Positions 1 to 6,238 of a stretch of DNA of 11,018 nucleotides are shown piece after piece. Numbering within the stretch: the stretch's first letter is position 1; each line of letters opens with the position of its first letter. The DNA lies in the NCBI GenBank assembly GCA_017881145.1, contig JADGRG010000626.1, positions 1 to 11,018 of the forward strand. The letters are read 5' to 3'. Source of the DNA: Sandaracinaceae bacterium (GTDB lineage: Bacteria > Myxococcota_A > Polyangia > Polyangiales > JAFGIB01). The notes under the pieces were generated by a model, which was given only the letters and a program-made list of their open reading frames with translations, was not told the origin of the DNA and searched no databases. A program made the translations under genes and the position numbers.

Positions 1-869
1 AACTCCGCCGCGATGTGCAGCGACTCACCCGTGCGCGGATGCGCGAAGCACAGGCTGCTCGCGTGCAGGAAGTGTCGACGCAGGCCCGGCAGCTCGGCAC
101 CTCCGTAGAGCGTGTCTGCCGCGATGGGGTGACCGAGCGCGGCAAGCTGCGCGCGGATCTGATGGCGGGCTGCAAAGCGGACGCGCACCTCGACCAGCGA
201 GAGCTCCCCGAGCAGCTCGCAGCTGAGGAGCTCGGTCTCGATGGGCTTGGCACGTGCAAAGGGCGTCGCTTCGACCCGCACGCGCTTCTGGTCGGCGCGC
301 AGATATGCCGCCAAGAGCTGCGGCGCGTGGACTTGCCCCTTGCAGAGCGCCAGGTAGCGCTTCTCGATTCCGCCTTGCTCACTTAGCTCTCGCAGCGCCG
401 CGAAGGTGGTTGCATCGCGCGCCGCCAGCAGCACACCGGAGGTGTCGGTGTCGAGCCTGTGCAGGATGCCGGGTTCGAGCTGGCGATGGCCGACGCCGAC
501 GGTGGCCATCTCGGGGTAGCGGTGCAGAAGCATCGAGGTGACCGTGCCGGTCTCGCCCGGACGCAGCGCATGACTCGGCACAGCGGCCGGCTTGTCTACC
601 ACGACCAACCACGCATCCTCGTAGAGCACCCGCAGCGCCAGCGTCGGGTCGGGGGCGGGTCCGAGCGTGGGCGGCTGCTCGGGAAGCTCGATCACGTCGG
701 CCTCGTGCAAGGCCTGGCCCTTCTTGGCCGAGCGACCGTTCACGCGGATGGTGCCCTGCCGCACGAGCGCGAGGACCCCTGCGCGGCTCAGCCCGGGCAA
801 GTGCGGGCGCAGGAAGTGGTCCAAGCGCTCACCGGCCTCTGCGGCCCCCACGATGTGCACCCGCGCCAT
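1..869 (-). CDS. RluA-family 23S rRNA/tRNA pseudouridine synthase, 3' end cut by window edge
   Basis: Isomerises specific uridines to pseudouridine in structured RNA, probably 23S rRNA. The 289 visible residues start at an ATG at 869 (MARVHIVGAAEAGERLDHFL). Residues 1-60 look like the S4-type RNA-binding domain of the RluC/RluD group, including the GTIRVNGR segment. The catalytic domain opens at about residue 80 with LYEDAWLVVVDKPA and carries the hallmark HRLDTDTSG at 137-145, with D140 as the expected nucleophile. Further on are EKRYLALCKG, the conserved basic segment RFAARHQIRAQLAALGHPI, and HPRTGE near the edge. No stop is reached, so only a short C-terminal part is missing. The gene is divergent from dnaJ, with 91 bp between the starts. 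Family assignment is firm. Which RluA paralogue it is (RluD, RluC or other) cannot be decided here. Confidence 0.95.
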   Translation of the reverse strand, partial: MARVHIVGAAEAGERLDHFLRPHLPGLSRAGVLALVRQGTIRVNGRSAKKGQALHEADVIELPEQPPTLGPAPDPTLALRVLYEDAWLVVVDKPAAVPSHALRPGETGTVTSMLLHRYPEMATVGVGHRQLEPGILHRLDTDTSGVLLAARDATTFAALRELSEQGGIEKRYLALCKGQVHAPQLLAAYLRADQKRVRVEATPFARAKPIETELLSCELLGELSLVEVRVRFAARHQIRAQLAALGHPIAADTLYGGAELPGLRRHFLHASSLCFAHPRTGESLHIAAE

Positions 870-960
870 GGGCTATCCCTACTCCGACGGGCCCCGTTGT
901 AGTAGACCCACGTCTCCGAAAATGGGGCCCCACAGGTCTCTGCGTAGGATAGGTCTTCTC

Positions 961-2067
961 ATGGCGAGCGCGGAAAAGCGCGATTACTACGAAGTGCTAG
1001 GCGTCGAGCGCAGTGCCAGCGCCGATGAGCTGAAGCGCGCCTACAAGCAGCTCGCGATCAAGTTTCATCCGGACCGCAACCCGGATGACAAACAAGCCGA
1101 GGAAGAGTTCAAGCGCGTCAGCGAGGCCTATGCGGCGCTCAGCGATCCGGACAAGCGGCGGCGCTACGACCAGCTCGGCCACGCAGCCTTCGACCCGAAC
1201 CGTGGCGGAACCGGCTTCGACGCCGCCGACTTCGCCGGCATCGGCGAGATTCTCGAAGGCTTCCTCGACGACATGTTCGGTCGCCGCGGCGGTGCCAGCC
1301 GTCTGCCCAAAGACCTGCGCTACAACCTCGATATCAGCTTCGAGGAAGCCGCGCTCGGCACCGAACGGCTGATCGAATACGAACGCAGCGAGCTCTGCAC
1401 GCAATGCAAAGGTGCGCGCGCCGAGCCCGGTGTGCCTATCCCGGAGTGTCCAGCGTGTCGCGGCCGCGGCGAGGTGCGCTTCCAGCGCGGCTTCTTCGCC
1501 ACCTCGCGACCCTGCTTTTCCTGCGAAGGCAGCGGGGTGCGCGCCGAGGCTCGCTGCAAGCTCTGCGAAGGCAAAGGCAGCGTGCCGCAGAAGCAGACCT
1601 TGCGCGTGAAGATCCCGGCCGGTGTCGAGAACGGGGCAGTGCGCACGCTCAGCGGGATGGGCGAGGAGACTCCAGCCGGCAACGGGGACCTGCACGTGCA
1701 CGTCTCGATCAAGGCGCATCCGCTCTTCACGCGTGAAGGCGCCGACATTCTCTGCGAGGTGCCCGTGAGCTTTCCGCAAGCGGCGCTCGGCGCGACGCTG
1801 GAAGTGCCGACGCTGGAGGGCAAAGTCAGCATGCGCTTGCCTCCGGGGACGCAATCGGGGCGAGTATTTCGCTTGCGCGGCAAGGGCCTGCCGGTGTTCG
1901 GTGGCTACGGCAAGGGCGACGAGCTGGTGAAGGTCACCGTCGAAGTCCCCGAGAAGCTCACACCGCGCCAACGCGAGCTCCTGGAAGAGCTCTCACACGA
2001 GATGGGCGCCGGAACGCACCCCCAACAGCAAACCTTCCTGGACAAGCTGCGCGGCTTGTTCGAGTAG
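961..2067 (+). CDS. dnaJ: Chaperone protein DnaJ (type I Hsp40)
   Basis: Co-chaperone that delivers unfolded clients to DnaK and stimulates its ATPase. It has 368 residues, close to the family norm. The J domain occupies residues 8-71 with the HPD motif at 36-38. A short glycine/phenylalanine region (about 80-113) follows, then a zinc domain with four CxxC pairs (C146/C149, C163/C166, C185/C188, C199/C202). The first repeat is degenerate, because CTQCKGAR lacks the final glycine of CxxCxGxG. The C-terminal substrate-binding domains end with the GGYGKGDE and LTPRQRELLEEL segments. The ATG at 961 gives the standard N-terminus (KRDYYEVLGV at residues 6-15). The open frame extends to 667, but that part runs antisense across the rluA-family gene and is rejected. 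No grpE, dnaK or hrcA is in view, so this may be an accessory DnaJ rather than the housekeeping copy. Confidence 0.96.
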   Translation: MASAEKRDYYEVLGVERSASADELKRAYKQLAIKFHPDRNPDDKQAEEEFKRVSEAYAALSDPDKRRRYDQLGHAAFDPNRGGTGFDAADFAGIGEILEGFLDDMFGRRGGASRLPKDLRYNLDISFEEAALGTERLIEYERSELCTQCKGARAEPGVPIPECPACRGRGEVRFQRGFFATSRPCFSCEGSGVRAEARCKLCEGKGSVPQKQTLRVKIPAGVENGAVRTLSGMGEETPAGNGDLHVHVSIKAHPLFTREGADILCEVPVSFPQAALGATLEVPTLEGKVSMRLPPGTQSGRVFRLRGKGLPVFGGYGKGDELVKVTVEVPEKLTPRQRELLEELSHEMGAGTHPQQQTFLDKLRGLFE

Positions 2068-2080
2068 GTGCTGGTTGCCG

Positions 2081-3382
2081 ATGACCTTCGACCTCGACCG
2101 TCTCTCACGCCGACTTGCCAGCACTGACCCGGTGCGCGTCACAGGCCGCTTGCGCTCGGTGGTCGGGCTCTCGCTCTGCGCCGACTTGCCGGATGCGCGG
2201 GCCGGCGAGCTGGTGGAGATCGGGCGCGGCCACGCACCACCCTTGCTCGCGGAGGTGGTGGGCTTCGATGCGCGCGGTGTGACGCTCTTGCCGCTCGGAC
2301 CGGCCGACGGCCTCGGCCCTGACGACCCGGTCATCCCGCGCCGCGCGCCGCTCAGCATCCACTTCGGCGGGGATCTGCTCGGGCGCGTGCTCGACGGGCT
2401 CGGCACACCCATCGATGGCGGGCCTGCACTCACCGGCAAGAGCCTACCGTTGAGCCGCGCCGCACCCGCCGCGCTCTCGCGCCAGCGCATCGACCGCGCT
2501 CTGCCACTCGGCGTGCGCGCGCTCGACGCGTTCGTCACGGTCGGTGAAGGCCAGCGCCTGGGGCTCTTCGCCGCCAGCGGTGTCGGCAAGAGCACCTTGC
2601 TCGGCCAAATCGCAGAGCACGCCGCAGCCGACGTGTTCGTGCTGTGTTTGGTCGGCGAGCGCGGCCGCGAGGTCAAAGACTTCCTGGACGATCATCTCAG
2701 CGCTGCAGCGAGGCAACGCAGCGTTGTAGTCTGTGCAACCAGCGACAGCCCGGCGCTGGTGCGCATGAAGTGCCCCTACGTCGCGACCACCATCGCCGAG
2801 GGCTTTCGCGACCAGGGCCAGCGCGTCGTGCTGCTGGTGGACAGCATCACGCGCTTCGCCCGAGCTGCACGCGAGGTCGGCCTCGCCGCCGGTGAAACGC
2901 CGGTCCGCCGCGGCTATCCGCCCAGTGTGTTCGGCGCGCTGCCCGGCTTGATCGAACGTGCTGGCACTTCCGAGACCGGCTCGATCACCGCTTTCTACAC
3001 CGTGCTGGTGGAAGGCGACGACCTCGACGAGCCCATCTCGGACGAGCTGCGCGGTCTGCTCGACGGCCACATCGTGTTGAGTCGCAGCTTGGCAGCACGC
3101 GGTCACTATCCAGCCATCGACGTCACCCGCAGCCTCTCGCGGCTGATGCCCAAACTGGTCTCGACGGACCATGCACAAGCTGCCGAGATCATCCGCGCGC
3201 ACCTCTCGCTTTACGAGGAAAAGCGCGATCTCGTGATGCTCGGCGCCTATCGCAGCGGAACAGATCAACGCTTGGACGCTGCGCTTTCACGCATCGACCG
3301 GATCGAAGCGTTCTTGCGTCAGGCTCGTGGTGAGCACACCGAGCTGGCGAAGAGCATCGAGCAGCTACGCGGGTTGGTCTGA
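2081..3382 (+). CDS. FliI/YscN (SctN)-type secretion ATPase
   Basis: Hexameric F1-beta-like ATPase of flagellar or type III secretion export, which unfolds and hands over export substrates at the inner membrane. It has 433 residues. Visible are the Walker A motif ASGVGKST (165-172) within GLFAASGVGKSTLLGQIA, GERGREVKDFL (192-202), where the catalytic glutamate is expected, Walker B VVLLVDS (249-255), and the FliI/YscN signature RRGYPPSVFGALPGLIERAG (276-295). The segments EGDDLDEPISDELRGLLDGH and LAARGHYPAIDV follow. The ATG at 2081 is chosen; an in-frame TTG at 2075 is possible, and both have weak ribosome-binding sites. The gene starts 13 bp after dnaJ and is probably co-transcribed. No other flagellar or type III component is in the window, so FliI and SctN cannot be separated, and a role outside a full secretion system is possible. 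Confidence 0.92.
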   Translation: MTFDLDRLSRRLASTDPVRVTGRLRSVVGLSLCADLPDARAGELVEIGRGHAPPLLAEVVGFDARGVTLLPLGPADGLGPDDPVIPRRAPLSIHFGGDLLGRVLDGLGTPIDGGPALTGKSLPLSRAAPAALSRQRIDRALPLGVRALDAFVTVGEGQRLGLFAASGVGKSTLLGQIAEHAAADVFVLCLVGERGREVKDFLDDHLSAAARQRSVVVCATSDSPALVRMKCPYVATTIAEGFRDQGQRVVLLVDSITRFARAAREVGLAAGETPVRRGYPPSVFGALPGLIERAGTSETGSITAFYTVLVEGDDLDEPISDELRGLLDGHIVLSRSLAARGHYPAIDVTRSLSRLMPKLVSTDHAQAAEIIRAHLSLYEEKRDLVMLGAYRSGTDQRLDAALSRIDRIEAFLRQARGEHTELAKSIEQLRGLV

Positions 3383-3478
3383 TGGCACCGTCAAGCGCGG
3401 ACCGCGGATACAGGGCTTGCCACCCATGACCCGCGGGTCGAGCGTGATGCTGCCAGTTGCCAGGCATGAGCATCGCAA
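3365..3478 (-). pseudogene. Truncated DUF433 (VapB-like antitoxin family) gene remnant
   Basis: On the minus strand the residues encoded at 3451-3386 read SITLDPRVMGG then KPCIRGPRLTV. This matches the conserved N-terminal core of DUF433 proteins (ITxDPxVxGGKPCIRGxRxTV). Family members are about 70-80 residues long and continue with a helical part, but here the match ends after 22 residues. The frame then runs PSDQPA and stops at 3365, inside the end of the convergent ATPase gene. The only in-frame start is a TTG at 3478, and the 9 residues before the match do not look like a normal N-terminus. DUF433 genes often sit beside a DUF5615 PIN-like toxin gene; none is recognisable here. Seen: the motif and its abrupt end. 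Inferred: a deletion or insertion junction at about 3386, just past the ATPase stop. Confidence 0.7.
3428..3439. repeat. 12-bp perfect palindrome
   Basis: GACCCGCGGGTC reads identically on both strands. It lies inside the DUF433 remnant, where it encodes DPRV, so it may be a by-product of coding in GC-rich DNA. No T run follows, so it is not a terminator. Confidence 0.4.
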
Positions 3479-3494
3479 TACGGCGCCATCGTCC

Positions 3495-3851
3495 CTACCG
3501 CTGTACTGCAGCGCGATGCGGCCTCTTTGCTCGCGCGTGGCTGCGCGAAGTTTTCGCGCGGTGCTTCGCGGGTCTGCTGGGAGGCGTTCCCGTCACTTCT
3601 GCCTCGATCACCGCCCGCCAGCGCGTCACTTGCCGGTTTAGCTGCGCCACTCCGCCTGCCATGACCTCAAAGATCTCGGCGTCGATGCGTTCGAGCGCTT
3701 GCGCGACGGCCTTCTTGGCAGCGGCGCGCATCTCACGCTGTGTGGCCGCGATCACGTCGTTCGCGTTGGTGCCGAGGAGTGTCCCGCTAGCGCTGCGGCG
3801 CTCGGTCGAGCCACCGGCGCATCGAACGACCTCGCGCAGGTCGTCGTGCAT
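3495..3851 (-). CDS. Hypothetical protein, helical with a basic C-terminus
   Basis: Not recognised. From the only in-frame ATG it encodes 118 residues. Residues 30-88 look mostly helical and amphipathic (for example REMRAAAKKAVAQALERIDA then EIFEVMAGGVAQLNR), suggesting a helical bundle or coiled coil. The last 30 residues are rich in Arg, Lys, His and Ala and may be disordered or nucleic-acid binding. The frame is open back to 3917, and those extra codons also look protein-coding (DLRKLCEQ, GSGDLADQ), yet there is no ATG, GTG or TTG between 3917 and 3851. The true N-terminus may therefore have been lost, start at the CTG at 3896, or have been frameshifted. It is the fourth small gene in line after recF and 83 bp past the previous stop. 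It could be a decayed gene. Confidence 0.5.
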   Translation of the reverse strand: MHDDLREVVRCAGGSTERRSASGTLLGTNANDVIAATQREMRAAAKKAVAQALERIDAEIFEVMAGGVAQLNRQVTRWRAVIEAEVTGTPPSRPAKHRAKTSRSHARAKRPHRAAVQR

Positions 3852-3934
3852 CTGATCGGCGAGGTCGCCGGAGCCCTGTTCGCAGAGCTTTCGCAGGTCG
3901 GAGGTGAAACGCGAACCCTATCGAAGCGATGTTG

Positions 3935-4366
3935 TCAGCGCGGTGCAACCTGGGACGCCCCCGAGCCGACTCGAAGGATGGCGTCAAGCACTCGCTCCAG
4001 CAGTAAGGTGAATTCGCCTGCTTCGCGATGAGCCTCAAGGGCGTTGAAGATCACGAGGACGGGTCCAACGCGGATCTCGAGTGGCACCTGAACGACCGAT
4101 GCCTCTTTGGCGCGAGCCTGCACGTCGGCTGCCAACCCGCCATGCCATCGCTCTTCCGGCACTATAAGATCAACGAATGAGAGCACTGCGTTGCCCCCCG
4201 GAGGGACGAGTTCTGCGTTTCGCCATACGAGGCGCCCGGGCATCGACTGAGGCACCGTTCTCGGGTCCGTCGGAAACGGGCAATCCGATGCATCGTGCCG
4301 GTGGACAAATACGTGGACTGCAGTCCGGCCACTTCGGTCCTGCACGCGCTGCGCCGTCGCGTACAT
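3935..4366 (-). CDS. Hypothetical protein, third gene of the HEPN operon
   Basis: Not recognised. It encodes 143 residues from an ATG at 4366 directly after the TAG stop of the upstream gene (TAGATG), which suggests translational coupling. There is no signal peptide or long hydrophobic segment. The alternating pattern suggests a mixed alpha/beta or beta-rich fold: AVHVFVHRHD, NAVLSFVDLIVPEERW, VVQVPLEIRVGPVLVIFNAL, then a helix FTLLLERVLDAILRV near the end. Codon use is more relaxed than in the replication genes (AGA, ATA, CTT and GTA all appear), consistent with an accessory or recently acquired gene. The gene order makes it a likely functional partner of the HEPN protein and the 116-residue protein, but no activity can be assigned. 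Confidence 0.6.
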   Translation of the reverse strand: MYATAQRVQDRSGRTAVHVFVHRHDASDCPFPTDPRTVPQSMPGRLVWRNAELVPPGGNAVLSFVDLIVPEERWHGGLAADVQARAKEASVVQVPLEIRVGPVLVIFNALEAHREAGEFTLLLERVLDAILRVGSGASQVAPR

Positions 4367-4717
4367 CTATGCGGCCTGCTTCCGGGGCGGTAGGATCTGA
4401 CCAACCTGTACGTCGACGTCCACTCCGAGACGTGATGCGCGCGTCCAATCTTTCAGGAAATCTTCATGGAGGCGCGCGGACTCAGCGCGCGTGTGGAACA
4501 CGACCACGATGGGACCGCCAAGGGCTGCGCTGAGGTCCGACCGCGCAGCGCGCAGGCTACGCAGGAGAGCAAGTTGCTCGCTCGCGTCCGCGTCGAACAC
4601 TTCGAGGGTTCGTTCGTGGCCGTCGTAATCCGCTGCCGGCGCCTCTAGCCATCGCGTCGGTCGGTTGCCCAGCAGCTCGGAGACCACCTGCCGGGCGCTC
4701 TCTCGCGTGATTGTCAT
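4367..4717 (-). CDS. Hypothetical protein translationally coupled to the HEPN gene
   Basis: No family recognised. It has 116 residues. Its ATG overlaps the TGA stop of the HEPN gene (ATGA at 4717-4714), a strong sign of coupled translation and a shared role. Residues 46-66 look helical (SEQLALLRSLRAARSDLSAAL). A beta strand GGPIVVVFHT (67-76) and a helix ESARLHEDFLKDW (79-91) follow, then a strand-like VDVDVQVGQI (99-108). By position it resembles the partner gene of a HEPN/MNT two-gene toxin-antitoxin unit. However, the nucleotidyltransferase motif (GS followed later by DxD) is not visible, so it is either a highly diverged or catalytically dead member, or an unrelated partner. The start is well supported by the overlap. 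Confidence 0.65.
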   Translation of the reverse strand: MTITRESARQVVSELLGNRPTRWLEAPAADYDGHERTLEVFDADASEQLALLRSLRAARSDLSAALGGPIVVVFHTRAESARLHEDFLKDWTRASRLGVDVDVQVGQILPPRKQAA

Positions 4718-5118
4718 TGCGCCTCCCCAAGCAACCTGGTCACCAATTGCGCTGCACTGTCGTAGGCGATCGACGCCTCCTGCAGGTCCACCTGATCCTC
4801 AAGGTAGTCTGCCTTGATCCGAAGGCCGTGCAACAGGTGCAGTGCATCACATCCGTTGTCGTCAAGGATGCCCAACCTGCCAGCCTCGTCTGCGAGCAGG
4901 TCGTGCCGGAAGTAGGTGCGGCTGCTGTCGGAGAACGGCAACCCAGCACGGAGCGCAGCATCGGCTACCGCGAGATACGCGGCATAGTACGAGCGTGATG
5001 TCGCCGCGTTGGGAAGGGCATCGCGGTCAGCGTCGTCCGGAAGCAAGCGCTCCGCCGCTTCAAGATTCTCTCTGGCCTTCTCATCGAGCCGCATTGTTTC
5101 AAGGATAGGGCACGGCAT
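4714..5118 (-). CDS. HEPN-domain protein
   Basis: Small all-helical protein of the HEPN superfamily, whose members serve as RNase toxins or as partners of minimal nucleotidyltransferases. Of 134 residues, the first helix is ENLEAAERLL (17-26). The family-typical ATSRSYYAAYLAVADAALRAG spans 39-59, GLRIKADYLED spans 98-108 (the ADY of the R-x-x-ADY motif at 103-105), and a final helix with EASIAYDSAAQLVTRLL ends the protein. An R67-x4-H72 pair fits the RX4-6H spacing of HEPN nucleases, but it lies in a different place from the usual catalytic pair, so activity is uncertain. The start is unclear: ATG at 5118 or at 5094 (giving 126 residues), neither with a good ribosome-binding site. It begins 9 bp after recF ends and so is probably read from the same transcript. 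Confidence 0.78.
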   Translation of the reverse strand: MPCPILETMRLDEKARENLEAAERLLPDDADRDALPNAATSRSYYAAYLAVADAALRAGLPFSDSSRTYFRHDLLADEAGRLGILDDNGCDALHLLHGLRIKADYLEDQVDLQEASIAYDSAAQLVTRLLGEAQ

Positions 5119-5127
5119 GGAGGTTTG

Positions 5128-6234
5128 CTATCCGGCCGTAACTGCCGTGACGCACCCGGCTTTGACCTGGAAGTCCATGCGGCCTGCCTCGACCAGAATC
5201 AGTTTGGGCTGCGTGGTCGTCAGAAAGACTTGCCCGCCCAGGCGTGCGAGCAACGCAAAGAAGCGGCGGTTGCGCTCGCTGTCCAGCTCACTCGAAACAT
5301 CGTCGAGCAGCAAGATCGGCGTGCGACCGGTGCGGTGCTCGAGCTCCTGCAACTCTGCAACCTTCAGAGCCAGCACGATGGCGCGGTGCTGACCTTGTGA
5401 GGCGTAGCGTCGGGCCTTGGTCTCGTGCAGACGAAACATCAGCTCGTCTCCGTGCGGTCCGTCCGCCGTGAAGCCGCGCGCCAGGTCCTTGTCGATGGCT
5501 GCCGTCAGCGCGCGGCGCAACGCCGGCACAGTCGGCTCGACGCGTGGCTCGTAGCGCAACGAAAGCTGCGGGGCGTCTTCACCGCTGATCTCCGCGAAGA
5601 AGTCGCTCACGCGCGGCCCGAGCTCGGCGACCAGCGCCGACCGCGCCTGTCCGAGCACCGAGCCCGCCGACGCCAAGAGCTCGTCGTAGGCCCCGATGGC
5701 CAGGCGATTCGGCACGTCGGCTTTGAGTAGGCGATTGCGGCTCGCGAGCGCCCGCGTGTAGGCCGCCAGCGTCTCGGCGTAGGTTTCGTCGAGTCGTTCG
5801 AGCACGCGGTCCAAAAAGACACGTCGTGGCTCGGCGGCTCCGGTGGTCAGGTGCAGGTCGCCGGGGTGGAAGATCACGACCGGCATGGAGAGCGCGTAGG
5901 CCGCACGCGAGCGCGGACGTTTGCCGTCGAGTTGCACCTGCCTGCGGCCAGAGCGCGAGAGCCGGATCTTGTGCTCGTGAGGCAGACCGTCGCCGCCGAC
6001 CGTGGCGCCAATCTCCGCTTGGTCGGCATGCTCGGCCACCAGCTCGTCGGTCTGTGCGCCGCGAAACGAACGCAGCGTGCCGAGGTAGTCGATGGCTTCG
6101 AGCAAGTTCGACTTACCCTGACCGTTGTCGCCAGCCAGCACGTTGACGCGCGGACCCGGCGAGAAATCGACCTCGTGCAGATTGCGAAAGTCGCGCACCC
6201 GCAAGCGAAGTAAGACCTGCCGCTGCTCGGTCAA
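5128..6234 (-). CDS. recF: DNA replication and repair protein RecF
   Basis: SMC/ABC-type ATPase that recognises gapped DNA and helps RecO and RecR load RecA. It has 368 residues, the usual size. Walker A GDNGQGKS is at 35-42, the ABC signature-like ASQGQHR at 278-284, and Walker B PILLLDDVSSELD at 306-318. The RecF-typical FHPGDLHLTTGAAEPRRVFLD surrounds residues 122-142. The longest start is a TTG at 6234, 4 nt after the dnaN stop; no ATG is available nearby. A second TTG (codon 11) and a GTG (codon 13) are less likely, because they would delete part of the first beta strand. The close spacing to dnaN implies one operon and coupled translation. Identification is firm; only the exact start is uncertain. 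Confidence 0.96.
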   Translation of the reverse strand: MTEQRQVLLRLRVRDFRNLHEVDFSPGPRVNVLAGDNGQGKSNLLEAIDYLGTLRSFRGAQTDELVAEHADQAEIGATVGGDGLPHEHKIRLSRSGRRQVQLDGKRPRSRAAYALSMPVVIFHPGDLHLTTGAAEPRRVFLDRVLERLDETYAETLAAYTRALASRNRLLKADVPNRLAIGAYDELLASAGSVLGQARSALVAELGPRVSDFFAEISGEDAPQLSLRYEPRVEPTVPALRRALTAAIDKDLARGFTADGPHGDELMFRLHETKARRYASQGQHRAIVLALKVAELQELEHRTGRTPILLLDDVSSELDSERNRRFFALLARLGGQVFLTTTQPKLILVEAGRMDFQVKAGCVTAVTAG

Positions 6235-6238
6235 CGAT

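Noticed and set aside
667..960. N-terminal extension of the dnaJ frame upstream to 667
   Set aside because: It runs antisense to the rluA-family gene and is not DnaJ-like; the ATG at 961 gives the conserved J-domain start.
997..1971. Long minus-strand open frame of 324 codons opposite dnaJ
   Set aside because: No recognisable domain; a typical antisense shadow in high-GC DNA with strong codon bias.
2444..3268. Minus-strand open frame of 274 codons opposite the ATPase gene
   Set aside because: Shadow of the well-supported ATPase gene, with no family features.
3543..3559. GCGCGAA-GTT-TTCGCGC hairpin, considered as a terminator between convergent genes
   Set aside because: It lies inside the coding frame of the 118-residue gene and has no following T run.
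4177..4533. Plus-strand frame of 118 codons opposite the HEPN-operon genes
   Set aside because: No start signal or family features. The minus-strand genes have coupled starts and stops, which favours the minus strand.
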